This document shows, in pieces, positions 10,959 through 22,919 of a stretch of DNA of 64,000 nucleotides. The notes below the pieces were generated by a model. That model was not told the origin of the DNA. It did no database searches and saw only the letters and a list, made by a program, of their open reading frames with translations. The DNA comes from Clavelina lepadiformis (taxonomy: Eukaryota > Chordata > Ascidiacea > Aplousobranchia > Clavelinidae): NCBI RefSeq assembly GCF_947623445.1, contig NC_135247.1:18602501-18666500 (forward strand). Direction: 5' to 3'. The position numbers and the translations under genes were made by a program. Each line of letters starts with the position of its first letter. Position 1 is the first letter of the stretch.

Positions 10959-13900
10959 ATGTATGAATTCGACGTGATCTTGAATAAAATTGGTGGTTTG
11001 GGTCCTTATCAAATCGTATTGATTTTAATGGTGAGCTACTCCAGCTTACCTTCAGGCTACAATTCCATGGCTTCCATCTTCGTCAGTTATTACCCGGACT
11101 ACAGGTATAAGAAGCAAAAATATTTCGCCTACATGGAGTCATCTTATAAATATGAAGCTTTTCCCAGATGTCGAGTGCCACCGATCGACAACAACAGCTT
11201 TTACCAATTAAGTGAAGAGGAAATCTTGAACTTGACCACACCATATGACCCTGATACTGACAAATACGACACTTGCTACAGGTGCGAGAATAATTTGTTG
11301 TTGAAAATTAACATTGATTTTCCTAATTCTCATTGTAAACGTTCTTATGTATAGAACTTGGTATAGATTGCGCATAATCCGTATTTCTATAGATTTAGAT
11401 ACAACTCGAGACAGATCATTTCATAAGTGAAGTAAGATGAAGTAATAATCTGATGCTCAAATTTATTCTCACATTAACTCATGGTTTTATAGATATGGAT
11501 ACAACTTGAGCTTGTGTGAGGACGATCCGAACCAATGTGTAAATAAATCGGCAGATCCAATCAAATGCGATGTTGGATATCATTACGACACTTCCGTTTT
11601 CACAGAGACCACAATTACAGAAGTAAATTAGTATTTGTTCAACTTATTAAGTTGATTCTAGTGGACTTATTTCTTTTGTTTCAGTTCAATTTAGTTTGTA
11701 ACAAAAGCTACCGAGACACAATTAGCCTGACAATCTATATGGTTGGTGCCTTCCTGGGAACTCTGGTGTTCGGGAATTTATCAGATAGGTTTTACAGTTA
11801 AAATGGTCTTTTGTCTAACTACAACGATAAAGCTCGTTTTTAAACTTGAATTTACGCCTGTTTTCTTGCTTTATCTTATCACAGATGGGGTCGAAAACCA
11901 ATTTTGACCCTCGCGTATTTAGTGATCAGTTTGGCCTTGCTTGGCAGTTCATTTGCAAACCAGACCTGGATCTTTGATCTCTGTCGTTTCTTGGTGTCGT
12001 TTTTCGACGTTGGAAGCTATGTCACGAGCTTCGTGTATCGTGAGTTTGTTCGGAAAACTTAGAAAGTTTTGTTACCACAGGTCAAACGTTTTAGATCGCT
12101 TTACTTGTTATATGGAACATAACGGCAGTACTTAAATGAACCAGTCTTAAGTAAACTCTTACCTTCACCTAAAAGTGTTGGAAATTGTTCCTGAAAAGTG
12201 GACAACAGTTGTAGGAGTGAGTTTTCAGATCGGTTACGCACTTGGTTATATGATCTTGTCTGGAATTGCTTATCAATGGAGAAATTGGCATCAAATCCAG
12301 GTGTTTCATTTAACTGTTCTAATTTGTTTTATCCATTTTATCAAACAGCTTGAAACACAATGACTTTACCTTTCATCTTGCAAAATTCTTTACAACATTT
12401 TTCAAGTTTATTTGCAGTTTGTGCTTTCCATGTTCAGTTTACCTTCTCTTGTATTCCTCATTTTCATTCCTGAATCACCAAGATGGCTTTTTACGACAAA
12501 CAGGGTTGAAAAAGGAAAAGAGGTTTCATGTTTGCTTTGTTTACTTTTAACCGGTTAACTTTTTCATTCTTTGTTTAAATTGTAGTTTTTTTAACAGGTC
12601 TGCAGTCGAATTGCAAAATACAACAAAGTGAAATTGAATGAACCTGAAGTATGGGACGAAGCCATTATCGAAAAGGATGAGCTACAAGATTTTAAAAAGG
12701 TTAAAATATATCAAAAGTTTCAATTTTACTAGAGAGAAAAGGAAATATGGAAACCAAAAACTTCAATGTGATTTACGTTTTTATAATTTTCAAACCAAGG
12801 CTTTCATAACTTTATTAATAATGGTGTAGGAAGAAAATGGTGAAAATGAGAGAAAATATTCTACACTGGATCTTTTCAAGACGCCAAAAATTCGCCTAGT
12901 GTCCTTGAAAGTTATTTTCTGTTGGTAAATACGTCACTGCAAAATCATAAATAAACCATCACACAGACAACTTCTATCCATCAATAAATTACAAAATCGT
13001 ATTTTTAGAATTTGCAACTAACAATCTTTGATTCATAACAGAAGTGCAAACTTTTCTCTTAAAAATTGCTTACAATTGTAATTTATAATAAAATATATTC
13101 TAAAAATTTTTTTTGTAGGTTTGTCAATGCGTTGGTGTATTACGGAGTTTCTTTGAACGTCGCTTCACTGTCAGGAGATGTGTTTTTGAACAACGCACTT
13201 GGTAAAAACAAGCGAACAGGCACTAATCGGCTATGTAGAATAATCACCATTCTTTAATACAGGAGGAATCTTTGAAATCGGGATCTACTTGTTCGTTATT
13301 TTCTTCATGGATCGCACGGGACGACGCCTCATGCTCAGTTTGACCTTTACAGTTGCTGGTGTTGGTCTACTTGCAAGCACAATTGTAAATATTTTCGCCG
13401 GACAAGATCAAAGTAAGTGAAAACTTTTGCTCTTAGTGACTTTGACTAAAAACCTTGCATATAGATCTCTGACAGTATTGCAAGATGTTTAAGTGAATTT
13501 AGCATTCTAGACATTTAGCTTTCACCTTGAGGTATGTATTTACATGTCTTGACAGCCTTGCTGACCTTAAGCCAAGTGTTTGCCTTAACTGGACGAACTG
13601 GGATAGCGGGGTCTTATGCCATCATCTACAATGTGACCACTGAAGTATACCCGACTGTTGTGAGGTATAACGCCATAGACTTCAAGATCTAAGTTATACG
13701 TCAAGTACTTTATGAAACACAAATCAATGCATTATCAAATTAATAAATTACCTAATTACACAGAGCGATTGGCGTTAGTGCCGGTAGCATGACGGCCCAG
13801 ATTGGATCCATTCTGGTTCCTTTCTTCATCGCACTTGACAATTACATTTCGTGGCTTCCCAACACTATATTCAGCGCACTCGCACTGTTGGCCGCGTTCA

Positions 13901-14165
13901 TGGCTTACTCACTGCCTGAAACAAACAAACAAAACTTGATGGAGACAATAGAAGAAGCAGAGATGTTTTATTCTGGAAAGCAGTGAGCATATTGTTATGT
14001 GGCAATTATTTCTTTAATGTAGTATCTGGTATTCTCCAGTGTCACACGCTGCACAATGTCAACGTTCTGTTATCAGCAAATGTTATTTAGTTTTATAAAA
14101 TTTTATTCAACAGGGACCCAGTGATTGATGCAAGAGAAACCTCGTCCATGTACACAAGACTGTGA
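10959..14165 (+). CDS. SLC22-like organic ion transporter, copy B (complete, 14 exons)
   Basis: Exons: 10959-11104, 11168-11281, 11493-11622, 11685-11788, 11885-12039, 12176-12300, 12418-12522, 12598-12699, 12830-12924, 13119-13201, 13263-13412, 13532-13664, 13764-13982, 14114-14165. They total 1,713 bases, 570 residues plus TGA, the usual SLC22 size. All introns fit GT..AG and phases agree throughout. Order of marks: amino-terminal segment MYEFDVILNKIGGLGPYQ; large extracellular loop with Cys residues and N-glycosylation sites (NLTTPYDPD, NLSLC, NKSAD); FNLVC; NLSDRWGRKPI; PESPRWLF; FVNALVYYGVSLNV; DRTGRRLML; YNVTTEVYPTVVR; a short charged tail. It should be a plasma-membrane uniporter or antiporter of organic ions or zwitterions; the substrate is unknown. 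Intron 10 is only 60 bases. The intron 11 acceptor is weak (TTGAG instead of the TTCAG of A and C). Confidence 0.92.
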
Positions 14166-15568
14166 TAAAAGAAACTTCATCCAAGTTCGAAAATAGCCAA
14201 AATGTTTGTGAAATATAATTTTTTGTTTCATTTCACCAATTTGTACAAACAAATGCCTTCACACATTTATTAAGTGCGTCGCTGATATTACAAAGTAACT
14301 TACTCAAACATTACCAAGTTTCTGGTTAAATGTACGCTTATGTCCACAATATTGAATATTAATGCAAGCTGTGCAAATATGTACATATCAGTAATATGTT
14401 GTCTGTTGAACACAATTCCTGTCACATGAAAAGCGGATGAGACCTAAATAGTTCCATTAAGAGCAATGCATTCGGCGCAGTAGTCGTTAAAGCCTAAGAG
14501 TAAAAGGTTTTTTAATAATGATTTTAAACGTGATAACTGGTCTCAGTTGGAAAGAATATTCTTGGATAACTTTCACATTCATGGAAAAAGTAGTTTACAT
14601 CGAATCAACATTATACTGCACAGTATGACAGAGTCCGTAAGAACAAAAGGGAAACCCAAAAGCCAAATTCAAAATATCTGAACATAAACATAAGATTTTC
14701 AGCTTTATTCTCTTTGCATCTATACATAAGGTTTGAATTGCTCCAATTTCCATCAGTTTAAATTGTTCCCAAACGATTACAACAAAACGATGTACGATGT
14801 TCGATTGTACGATGTTCAACAAAACAAAAAACGCTCTTTACAGCTGCAGAAAATATTTGCAGCTATCGAAGCTTTGTGATACATGTCCTCGTGTTTCTGG
14901 TTCACGCCTCAAAGTGTAAGATATATGGGAAACGTTAGAAATTTCCATCCCGTACGCGACGGTTATGATCAGTCACTTTTTCACACATTCAGCAAATCGC
15001 GGCATCAAGCACTTATGGATGAAATCGAAAAGAACTTTTTTTCGTTATTTACCGTCGCCTAAATAATTATTCTTTGACAAGCGATATTCTTAAAATGATG
15101 AACGCAATGCGCGTCACTAAAAGACATTCATACCGCAAAGGCAAAGAGACCATCCAATAAGTTTGCTACTAGATATAAACCATTTACAGCATCTGGTGAG
15201 TAATTCAGAAATTTTGTTATATCAGAGTTAACACAAATCCTTCGACATTTTAACCCATGCTTTTATAAGGATTTTGCTTCATTTTCTCCGTGAATGTCTA
15301 AAACGTATTACATCTGACCTGAATATGTGCAGTGTATGAACAGGACAGTGCATGCAAGATGATTTGTCAATTGTCGGCTATAATGAAGGAGCCCATTAGA
15401 TGTTACTGAAAGTATTGCAGGAATTTCTTAAAATACTGGAAGTAGTTTAAATGAAGTTACAAGTGTGGAAAATGGACAGGTCAATTTTAAATAATGCACA
15501 ATCGAAACAAAACAATTATAATTTACATTTCTTTTAACTAGTTTCGAAGTTCGATGAAGTTTCTTTTA
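14166..15568. other. Spacer between inverted transporter copies B and C
   Basis: This holds a third copy of the upstream flank repeat (about 14205-14680), a short reversed match to the 3' flank of copy A (about 14696-14740), unassigned sequence, and the 3' flank of copy C (about 15100-15568), which matches A's flank at 2986-3480. No coding region was recognised. Confidence 0.65.
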
Positions 15569-18500
15569 TCACAGGATTGTGTTCATGGACGAGGTTTCTC
15601 TTGCATCAATTACTGGGTCTCTGTTGAAATAAGGTTTATAAAACTAAAAAACTTTTTCTGATAACAGCACGTTGCCATAGCGCAGCGTGTGACACTGAAG
15701 AATACCAGATACTATAATAAAGTAATAACTGGCACATAAAAATTTGCTCACCGCTTGCCAGAATAAAACATCTCCGCTTCTTCTATTGTCTCCATCAAGT
15801 TTTGTTTGTTCGTTTCAGGCAGTGAGTAAGCCATGATCGCCGCCAACAGTGCGAGTGCGCTGAATATAGTGTTGGGAAGCCACGAAATGTAATTGTCAAG
15901 TGCGATGAAGAAAGGAACCAGAATGGATCCAATCTGGGCCGTCATGCTACCGGCACTAACGCCAATCGCTCTGTGTAATTAGGTAATTTATTATTATGAC
16001 AATGCATTGATTTATGTTTCATAAAGTACATGACGTATAACTTAGATCTTGAAGTCTATGGCGTTATACCTCACAACAGTCGGGTATACTTCAGTGGTCA
16101 CATTGTAGATGATGGCATAAGACCCCGCTATCCCAGTTCGTCCAGTTAAGGCAAAAACTTGGCTTAAAGTCAGCAAAGCTGTCAAGACAGGTAAATAAAG
16201 ACCTGAAGGTGAAAGCTAAATGTCTAGAATGCTAAATACACAAAAAGGTCTTTTTACACTGCCAGAGGTCTATATGCAAGGTGTTTAGCCAAAGTCACTA
16301 AGAGCAAAAGTTTTCACGTACTTTGATCTTGTCCGGCGTAAATATTTACAATTGTGCTGGCAAGTAGACCAACACCAGCAACTGAAAAAGTCAAACTGAG
16401 CATGAGGCGTCGTCCCGTGCGATCCATGAAGAAAATAACAAACAAGTAGATCCCGATTTCAAAGATTCCTCCTGTATTAAAGAATGGTGAATATTCTACA
16501 TAGCCGAGCAATGCTAGTTAGCTTGTTTTTACCAAGTGCGTTGTTCAAAAACACATCTCCTGACAGTGAAGCGACGTTCAAAGAAACTCCGTAATACACC
16601 AAGGCATTGACAAACCTAAAAAAAAAAATTTTTAGAATATTTTTTATTATAAATTACAATTGTAAGCAATTTTTCAGAGAAAAGTTTGCACTTCTGTAAT
16701 GAATCAAAGATTGTTAGCTGGAAATTTTAAAAATACGATTTTGTAATTTATTGATGGATAGAAGTTGTCTGTGTGATGGTTTTTATATTATTTTGCAGTG
16801 ACGTATTTACCAACAGAAAATAACTTTCAAGGACACTATGCGAATTTTTGGCGTCTTGAAAAGATCCAGTGTAGAACATTTTCTCTCATTTTCACTATTG
16901 TCTTCCTAGAACGTCATGAATAAATTTATTAAAGCCTTGGTTTGAAAATTATAAAAACGTAAATCACATTGAAGTTTTTGGTTTCCATATTTCCTTTTTT
17001 CTCTTGTAAAATTGAAACTTTTGATATATTTTAACCTTTTTAAAATCTTTTAGCTCATCCTTTTCGATAATGGCTTCGTCCCATATTTCAGGTTCATTCA
17101 ATTTCACTTTGTTGTATTTTGCAATTCGTCTGCTGACCTGTTAAAAAAACTACAACTTAAGGAAAGAATAAAAAAGTTAACCGGTTAAAAGTAAACAATG
17201 CAAACATGAAACCTCTTTTCCTTTTTCAACCCTGTTTGTCGTAAAAAGCCATCTTGGTGATTCACGAATGAAAATGAGGAATACAAGAGAAGGTAAACTG
17301 AACATGGAGAGCACAAACTGCAAATAAACTTGACAAATGTTGTAAAGAATTGTGCAAGATGAAAGGTAAAGTCATTGTGCTTCAAGCTGTTTGATAAAAT
17401 GGATACAAGAAATTAGAACAGTTAAATGAAACACCTGGATTTGATGCCAATTTCTCCATTGATAAGCAATTCCAGACAAGATCATATAACCAAGTGCGTA
17501 ACCGATCTGAAAACTCACTCCTACAACTGTTGTCCACTTTTCAGGAACAATTTCCAACACTTTTAGGTGAAGGTAAGAGTTTACTTAAGACTGGTTCATT
17601 TAAGTACTGTCGTTATGTTCCATATAACCGGTAAAGCGATCTAAAACGTTTGACCAGTGGTAACAAAACTTTCTAATTTTTCCGAACAAACTCACGATAC
17701 ACGAAGCTCGTGACATAGCTTCCAACGTCGAAAAACGACACCAAGAAACGACAGAGATCAAAGATCCAGATCTGGTTTGCAAAGGAACTGCCAAGCAAGG
17801 CCAAACTGATCACAAAATACGCGAGGGTCAAAATTGGTTTTCGACCCCATCTGTGATAAGAAAAACAAGAAAAGTCAGATGTAAGTTCAAGTTTATAAAC
17901 GAGCTTTATCGTTGTAATTAGAAAATAAATAATAATAACTGTAAAACCTATCTGATAAATTCCCGAACACCAGAGTTCCCAAAAAGGCACCAACCATATA
18001 AATTGTCAGGCTAATTGTGTCTCGGTAGCTTTTGTCACAAACTAAATTGAACTGAAACAAAAGAAATAAATCCACTAGAATCAGCTTAATAAGTTGAACA
18101 AATACTAATTTACTTCTGTAATTGTGGTCTCTGTGAAAACGGAAGGTTCGTAATGATATCCAACATCGCATTTGATTGGATCTGCCGATTTATTTACACA
18201 TTGGTTCGGATCGTCCTCACACAAACTCAGGTTATATCCATATCTATAAAAAAATAAGTTGATGTTACGACAATTGCAGTGTTATCAATAAACAAAACTT
18301 CAATCAATAACTGGCAAACACTTTTTCAAGAATGATGTAATGGTATTAAAAATGCAACCCAGGCCGCTACAGAACAAAGATAAGCATTCGATTGTTGCTT
18401 CATCGTACTTCAATCATAACTTGACCTGACCCAAGTTGTATCTAAATCTATACAAATACGGATTATGCCTAATCTATACCAAGTTCTATACATAAGAACG

Positions 18501-18881
18501 TTTACAATGAGAATTAAGAAAATCAATGTTAATTTTCAAAAACAAATTATCCTCGCACCTGTAGCAAGTGTCGTATTTGTCAGTATCAGGGTCATATGGT
18601 GTGGTCAAGTTCAAGATTTCCTCTTCACTTAATTGGTAAATACTGTTGTTGTCGATCGGTGGCACTCGACATCTGAGAAAAGCTTCATATTTAAAAGATG
18701 ACTCCATGTTGGCGAAATATTTTTGCTTCTTATACCTGTAGTCCGGGTAATAACTGACGAAGATGGAAGCCATGGAATTGTAGCCTGAAGGTAAGCTGGC
18801 GTAACTCACCATTAAAATCAATACGATTTGATAAGGACCCAAACCACCAATTTTGTTCAAGATCACGTCAAATTCATACAT
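15569..18881 (-). CDS. SLC22-like organic ion transporter, copy C (complete, 14 exons)
   Basis: The mirror copy of B on the minus strand, ATG at 18881 and TGA at 15569-15571. Every B exon has an equivalent with matching borders and no stop or frameshift was found. Differences are mostly silent or conservative: YHYEPS for YHYDTS in the loop, IRESPRWL for IPESPRWL (Pro to Arg in a very conserved motif), EDNSENERK for EENGENERK in the cytoplasmic loop, and Arg for Gln at the exon 13 end. Exon 1 lies at 18736-18881 and the penultimate exon at about 15753-15969. Its intron 11 acceptor is the normal TTCAG form. It is convergent with copy B, their 3' ends facing across 14166-15568. Confidence 0.9.
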
Positions 18882-20938
18882 GGTTGCTATGGTTGGTTGT
18901 TATGATAAATAGGTGTAAAGCTTTTGTTACATGAAACTAAAGGTCTTTTCTGTTTTATTTTTAATGCTGGTAATGAAAAACTGTTTGTAGGAAAATTCAT
19001 CCGAACACCTAAATGACTGCCTTGTAACTTATCGCTATAGATATAGACTACCTGTCAATCATTCTGTAAAGTGTACCTTGGAGTGTTTGTTGTTTTATCA
19101 TGATCATGTTATGAAGTCGCCTACACTCATGTGTCTTGGTTTGAGTTTAACCCATTTTGCCTTCTCATAAACTGACTGTTGGATCAATGTGCAAATCATA
19201 TTGCCGTTGTTGTACGCAAAACTTCGCAACAGTTTGTATGGTGTTGTTTCAGTCAATTTGAACCACTCCATTTCATGTGGATTCCACCTGCATTGCTTTG
19301 GCCTCACAGTTACAATTTTGTTTTTGCTCGACTTAATTGCAAGATTTACGTTGTTTAACGTTGGACCTTAGCGTCCTTTCATCTGGTCTTTTATTTTCGT
19401 TTTATTTCAGAGGTTTTGAATTTGGCTTTTGAGTTTCTTTCTGTTCTGTTCTTTTGTTCTTACAGGCTTAGTCATACTGTGCAGTATAATGTCGATTCGA
19501 TGTAAACTACTTTTTCCATGAATGTGAAAGTTATCCAAGAACATTCTTTCCAACTGATACCAGTTATCACGTTTAAAATCATTATTAAAAACCCTTTTAC
19601 TCTTAGGCTTTAACGACTATTGAGCCTAATGCATTGCTCTTAATGGAACTATTTAGGTCTGATCCGCTTTTCATGTGACAGGAATTGTGTTCAACAGACA
19701 ACATATTACTGATATGTACATATTTGCACAGCATGCATTAATATTTGATATTGTGGACATAAGCGCAACATATTAACTCGACACTTAGTAATGTTTGAGT
19801 AAGTTACTTTGTAATATCATCGACGCACTTAATAAATGTGTAAAGGTATTTGTTTGTACAAATTGGTGATATGAAAAAAACAATTTAAATTATTTCTCTA
19901 TATCGAAACCCGAATTCTTACGAAAACTTTGTTTCCGTGTGTACGTCAGTCCATGTCCTGTATAAACTCTATTTGCCTTACGACAAATTAGTGTTTTAAA
20001 TGAGACGATTGATTGGTTCGAAGTAATTACATAGTGCTTCATGTACGTATATCGTATACTACTCTACTTAATACAAATGTTAGTTTGTAGGAAGTTTTGA
20101 TACCCACGTACACTGGGATCGTTTTCACATCAACGGTGAATCGTTTCAGCGCTCATGGTCACTAAAATCAACCACAATCTACTTTTAAGACCCAGACCAG
20201 CATTTATATTGACTTACAGCAAGTCCCCAAAACAATGGCTGGAAAGAGAAAGAAAAGAAAGAGATTAAAGAGGTTAAAAGCCTTAAACTGGAAAACTTGT
20301 GAGAAATAGTCTTATATGCAAACAACTATAATACAATAATAAACGTTATACGTTAGTAATGAAGTTCGTCACAAATTGTAAGTTGTACACAATTGTAAGT
20401 TTCGTATCATGTAAGCAAACGTGAAACCAATTCCAGCCTCTTGACGCAAAACCAAATGTTATTTACTCCAAAGCTTACCGTAGGCATGAGCTCCGGTCAC
20501 TCACCACTACAAGTTGTTGTCGACGTTGCACAGTTTAAAAAACAACGACTCGAAACAAAGTGACGTCAGATGAAGGAAGCTACCGGATGTACTTCGTCTA
20601 GGAACGAGGCAATTCAGTCAACTTGGTTTGTTTTGCACGAATGGTTGGTTTCACATGTGCCTTTGTGTCTTGAATGAGCTTTCAACATTAATAGATATCA
20701 ACAGGGTTCGTTTGAGCTATTGCCGTTTAGCTATGTTTTAGTTATAGCAGTTTATTTCCAGTTTAATTACAGATCAGCACCGATTTGTGAAGGTGATTGA
20801 TGAATGTTATTTTATAAACAGAAATCTGTGGCAAAATCTTTAGTTATGTGGGTTGTTTCTTTTTTCGCTCCAGGCAATTAGACAAACGCTTATAAGATTC
20901 ACTTAATACTACAGAAAGAAACTTTAGTTTCGGAAAAC
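18882..20938. other. Intergenic: inverted flank repeat, then upstream region of protease copy 1
   Basis: 18882-19880 is the inverted copy of 9961-10958. From about 19889 the sequence changes abruptly to one shared with 61003-62045, the upstream region of protease copy 4. No gene was recognised in either half. Confidence 0.7.
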
Positions 20939-22919
20939 ATGGAGATCGAGTTTTGTCAAGTTTATGCAGTAATCGTTTTGCTTTCAACAACTTACCAAAG
21001 TAAACTAGTATTTCATATGTTATTGTATTAGTCAAAGATAATAAAGTTAGTAAAAAATTACATGTTTTTTGAAGCCATTTTTGATTATGCTACAAATAAT
21101 TCTTGTTTCAAAGTCTCAGCTCAGTGTCCAAGACGAAACCAAACAAAGGCAGATGCTGTAGGACGACCTTGTCGTAAGCCCTGTTCATCACAAGCTCAGT
21201 GCAAAGATGGAAAAATATGTCGCTGTGATCACGAATGTGGAACGTCTTGCATCAATATGAGTAAGTTATAATGTGTTCCTGATAAAGCAGTAATGTAAAA
21301 ATTTATGATTTGTGCTTACAGCAAAGTTAAGAAAGCAAAGTTATTTTAACATGTACAGTATTTACGGTCATGGAATTCTTTTCCTTTTGCTTTGAAACAA
21401 TTCAACAAGTATTCGTGCAATGTTATGGAGTTATACAGTTGAAAAATAACAACAGAAGTTTACATAATATTTAACATTATTTATAGATAACTTTTGCGGT
21501 CTACCATCGGTGATACCAAATATGGCAAGAGTTCGCGTTTATCGAAGACTCTCGAACGGATCACTCGTATTGAAACCCTCGGCACCTTACCAGTATGATG
21601 ATATGGCTGAGTATGAGTGTTTGCCTGGTTACCGTTTAGAAAGATCTCAAAATTTTAACTTATGCCATGGAAGGAAAAGTTGGACTAGATTGGCGGTTTG
21701 TGCTCGTAAGTGAATGTCAATAAACATCAAAGATAAAGTCGTTCAAAGCGAGTCATTATGAAGCATTTTATGATATGTTGCTGTAACTAAACCATTTGCT
21801 ATTATCTCAAAAATAACAAGATTGTTGAACATAAACTTGTTACTTTGATTTCAGGAAGTTGCCGCAGGTTTGACGAAAAAAAAGTTTTGCAAAATCTCAT
21901 GATATGCGGAACAAATTGTGTGACAAGTTCAGACTGCACAGAAGACATGAGTTGTATGTGTGATGGGTATTGTGGTAGGACTTGCGTGAACCCAGGTGAT
22001 ATATTTACACATAATAATATCAATCATCTTTATTTTTATGTAACTTTCATTGACTAAGTGTTATATTTCAAATCTTACTGTCCTAAGATATCAATTGCGG
22101 GGAAGCCCCACCATCCACACACGCTTCAATCAAATATGACGGAGAAGGATTTCAACGAAGAGCTTACTACCGGTGTGACGTCGGATTTTATCCTCAATCC
22201 GGAGATTTAACAAGGAAATGCACAGGAGGAGGAACCTGGAGTGGAAGATTGATCAACTGCGCTCGTGAGTAATATGCCAAGGTCATGTTGACAAATCAAC
22301 CTTATAGTTTAAACGTTTTTTAGGAACAAAAATTATCAATTTTAACGTCACAAACATGGTTTTTGAATTATTCCAATTTGCTAAATCGTTATAGTTACAA
22401 CTTGTGGTGATCCATTGCCGTCAATTCGATCGATGGGTGGCGACATTGTGCAGGATCAGCATGGCCCATATTTGGTTGGACACCAAGTGACGTTTCAGTG
22501 CTCTCCAGGGCAACGGTTTCTAGGAGACAGCGTTCAAACGTGCATGGAAGACGGACAGTGGAGTGGATTAAACGCAATTTGCGATTTGATTGGTGAATGA
22601 ACCTTTTGCTGACTTGGAAAATATTTATAATATGCCTTGTTGGAGTTTTCATGCAATGCCTTAAACTGAAAAGAGTTATAACTGAGACTGAATTATAGCA
22701 GAGTAGTTGTAATATGTCGTGGTTTTTATTTAGATGATGAATCAAGATGTCCGCATCCTGGAGTTCCAATAAACGGTAATCTCTTGACAAGGAGCAATTT
22801 CACGGTGGGAGCGATGATTGAGTTTGAATGTGATGAAGGATACTCGATGATTGGAGATCGACAACAAGAATGTTTTTACTTCCTACAGTGGAGCGATGGT
22901 GGTGCTCCAAAATGCATAG
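20939..22919 (+). CDS. Copy 1 amino-terminal part: signal peptide, WAP, CCP, WAP, 3 CCP
   Basis: Exons 20939-20999 (signal), 21120-21260 (WAP-like, [17 protein letters not shown]), 21487-21705 ([13 protein letters not shown]), 21855-21995 (WAP-like, GSCRRFDEKKV), 22088-22264 ([13 protein letters not shown]), 22395-22592 ([13 protein letters not shown]), 22734-22919 ([16 protein letters not shown]). All but the signal exon are phase 1-1. The WAP-like modules have eight Cys in WAP order, but the central pair reads C-x-C rather than the adjacent CC of classical WAP. Three CCPs just before the vWA match factor B. The start is chosen because this ATG is followed by a hydrophobic stretch and is kept in all four copies. 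Confidence 0.88.

Larger units (their letters stand above)
9961..19880. repeat. Large inverted repeat carrying SLC22 copies B and C
   Basis: The left arm is about 9961-14200 and the right arm about 15540-19880 in opposite orientation, with a spacer near 1.4 kb. Both arms contain about 1 kb of upstream flank and a whole transporter gene including introns. Arms are visibly very similar in exons and introns but have scattered substitutions and small indels. Confidence 0.85.

Noticed and set aside
16314..16511. Transporter frame starting MLGYVEYSP as a separate gene
   Set aside because: It is an exon of copy C read back into its 60-base intron.
22395..22790. Minus-strand frame opposite CCP exons, also at 63510-63878
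   Set aside because: A shadow of coding exons on the plus strand, conserved only because the exons are.
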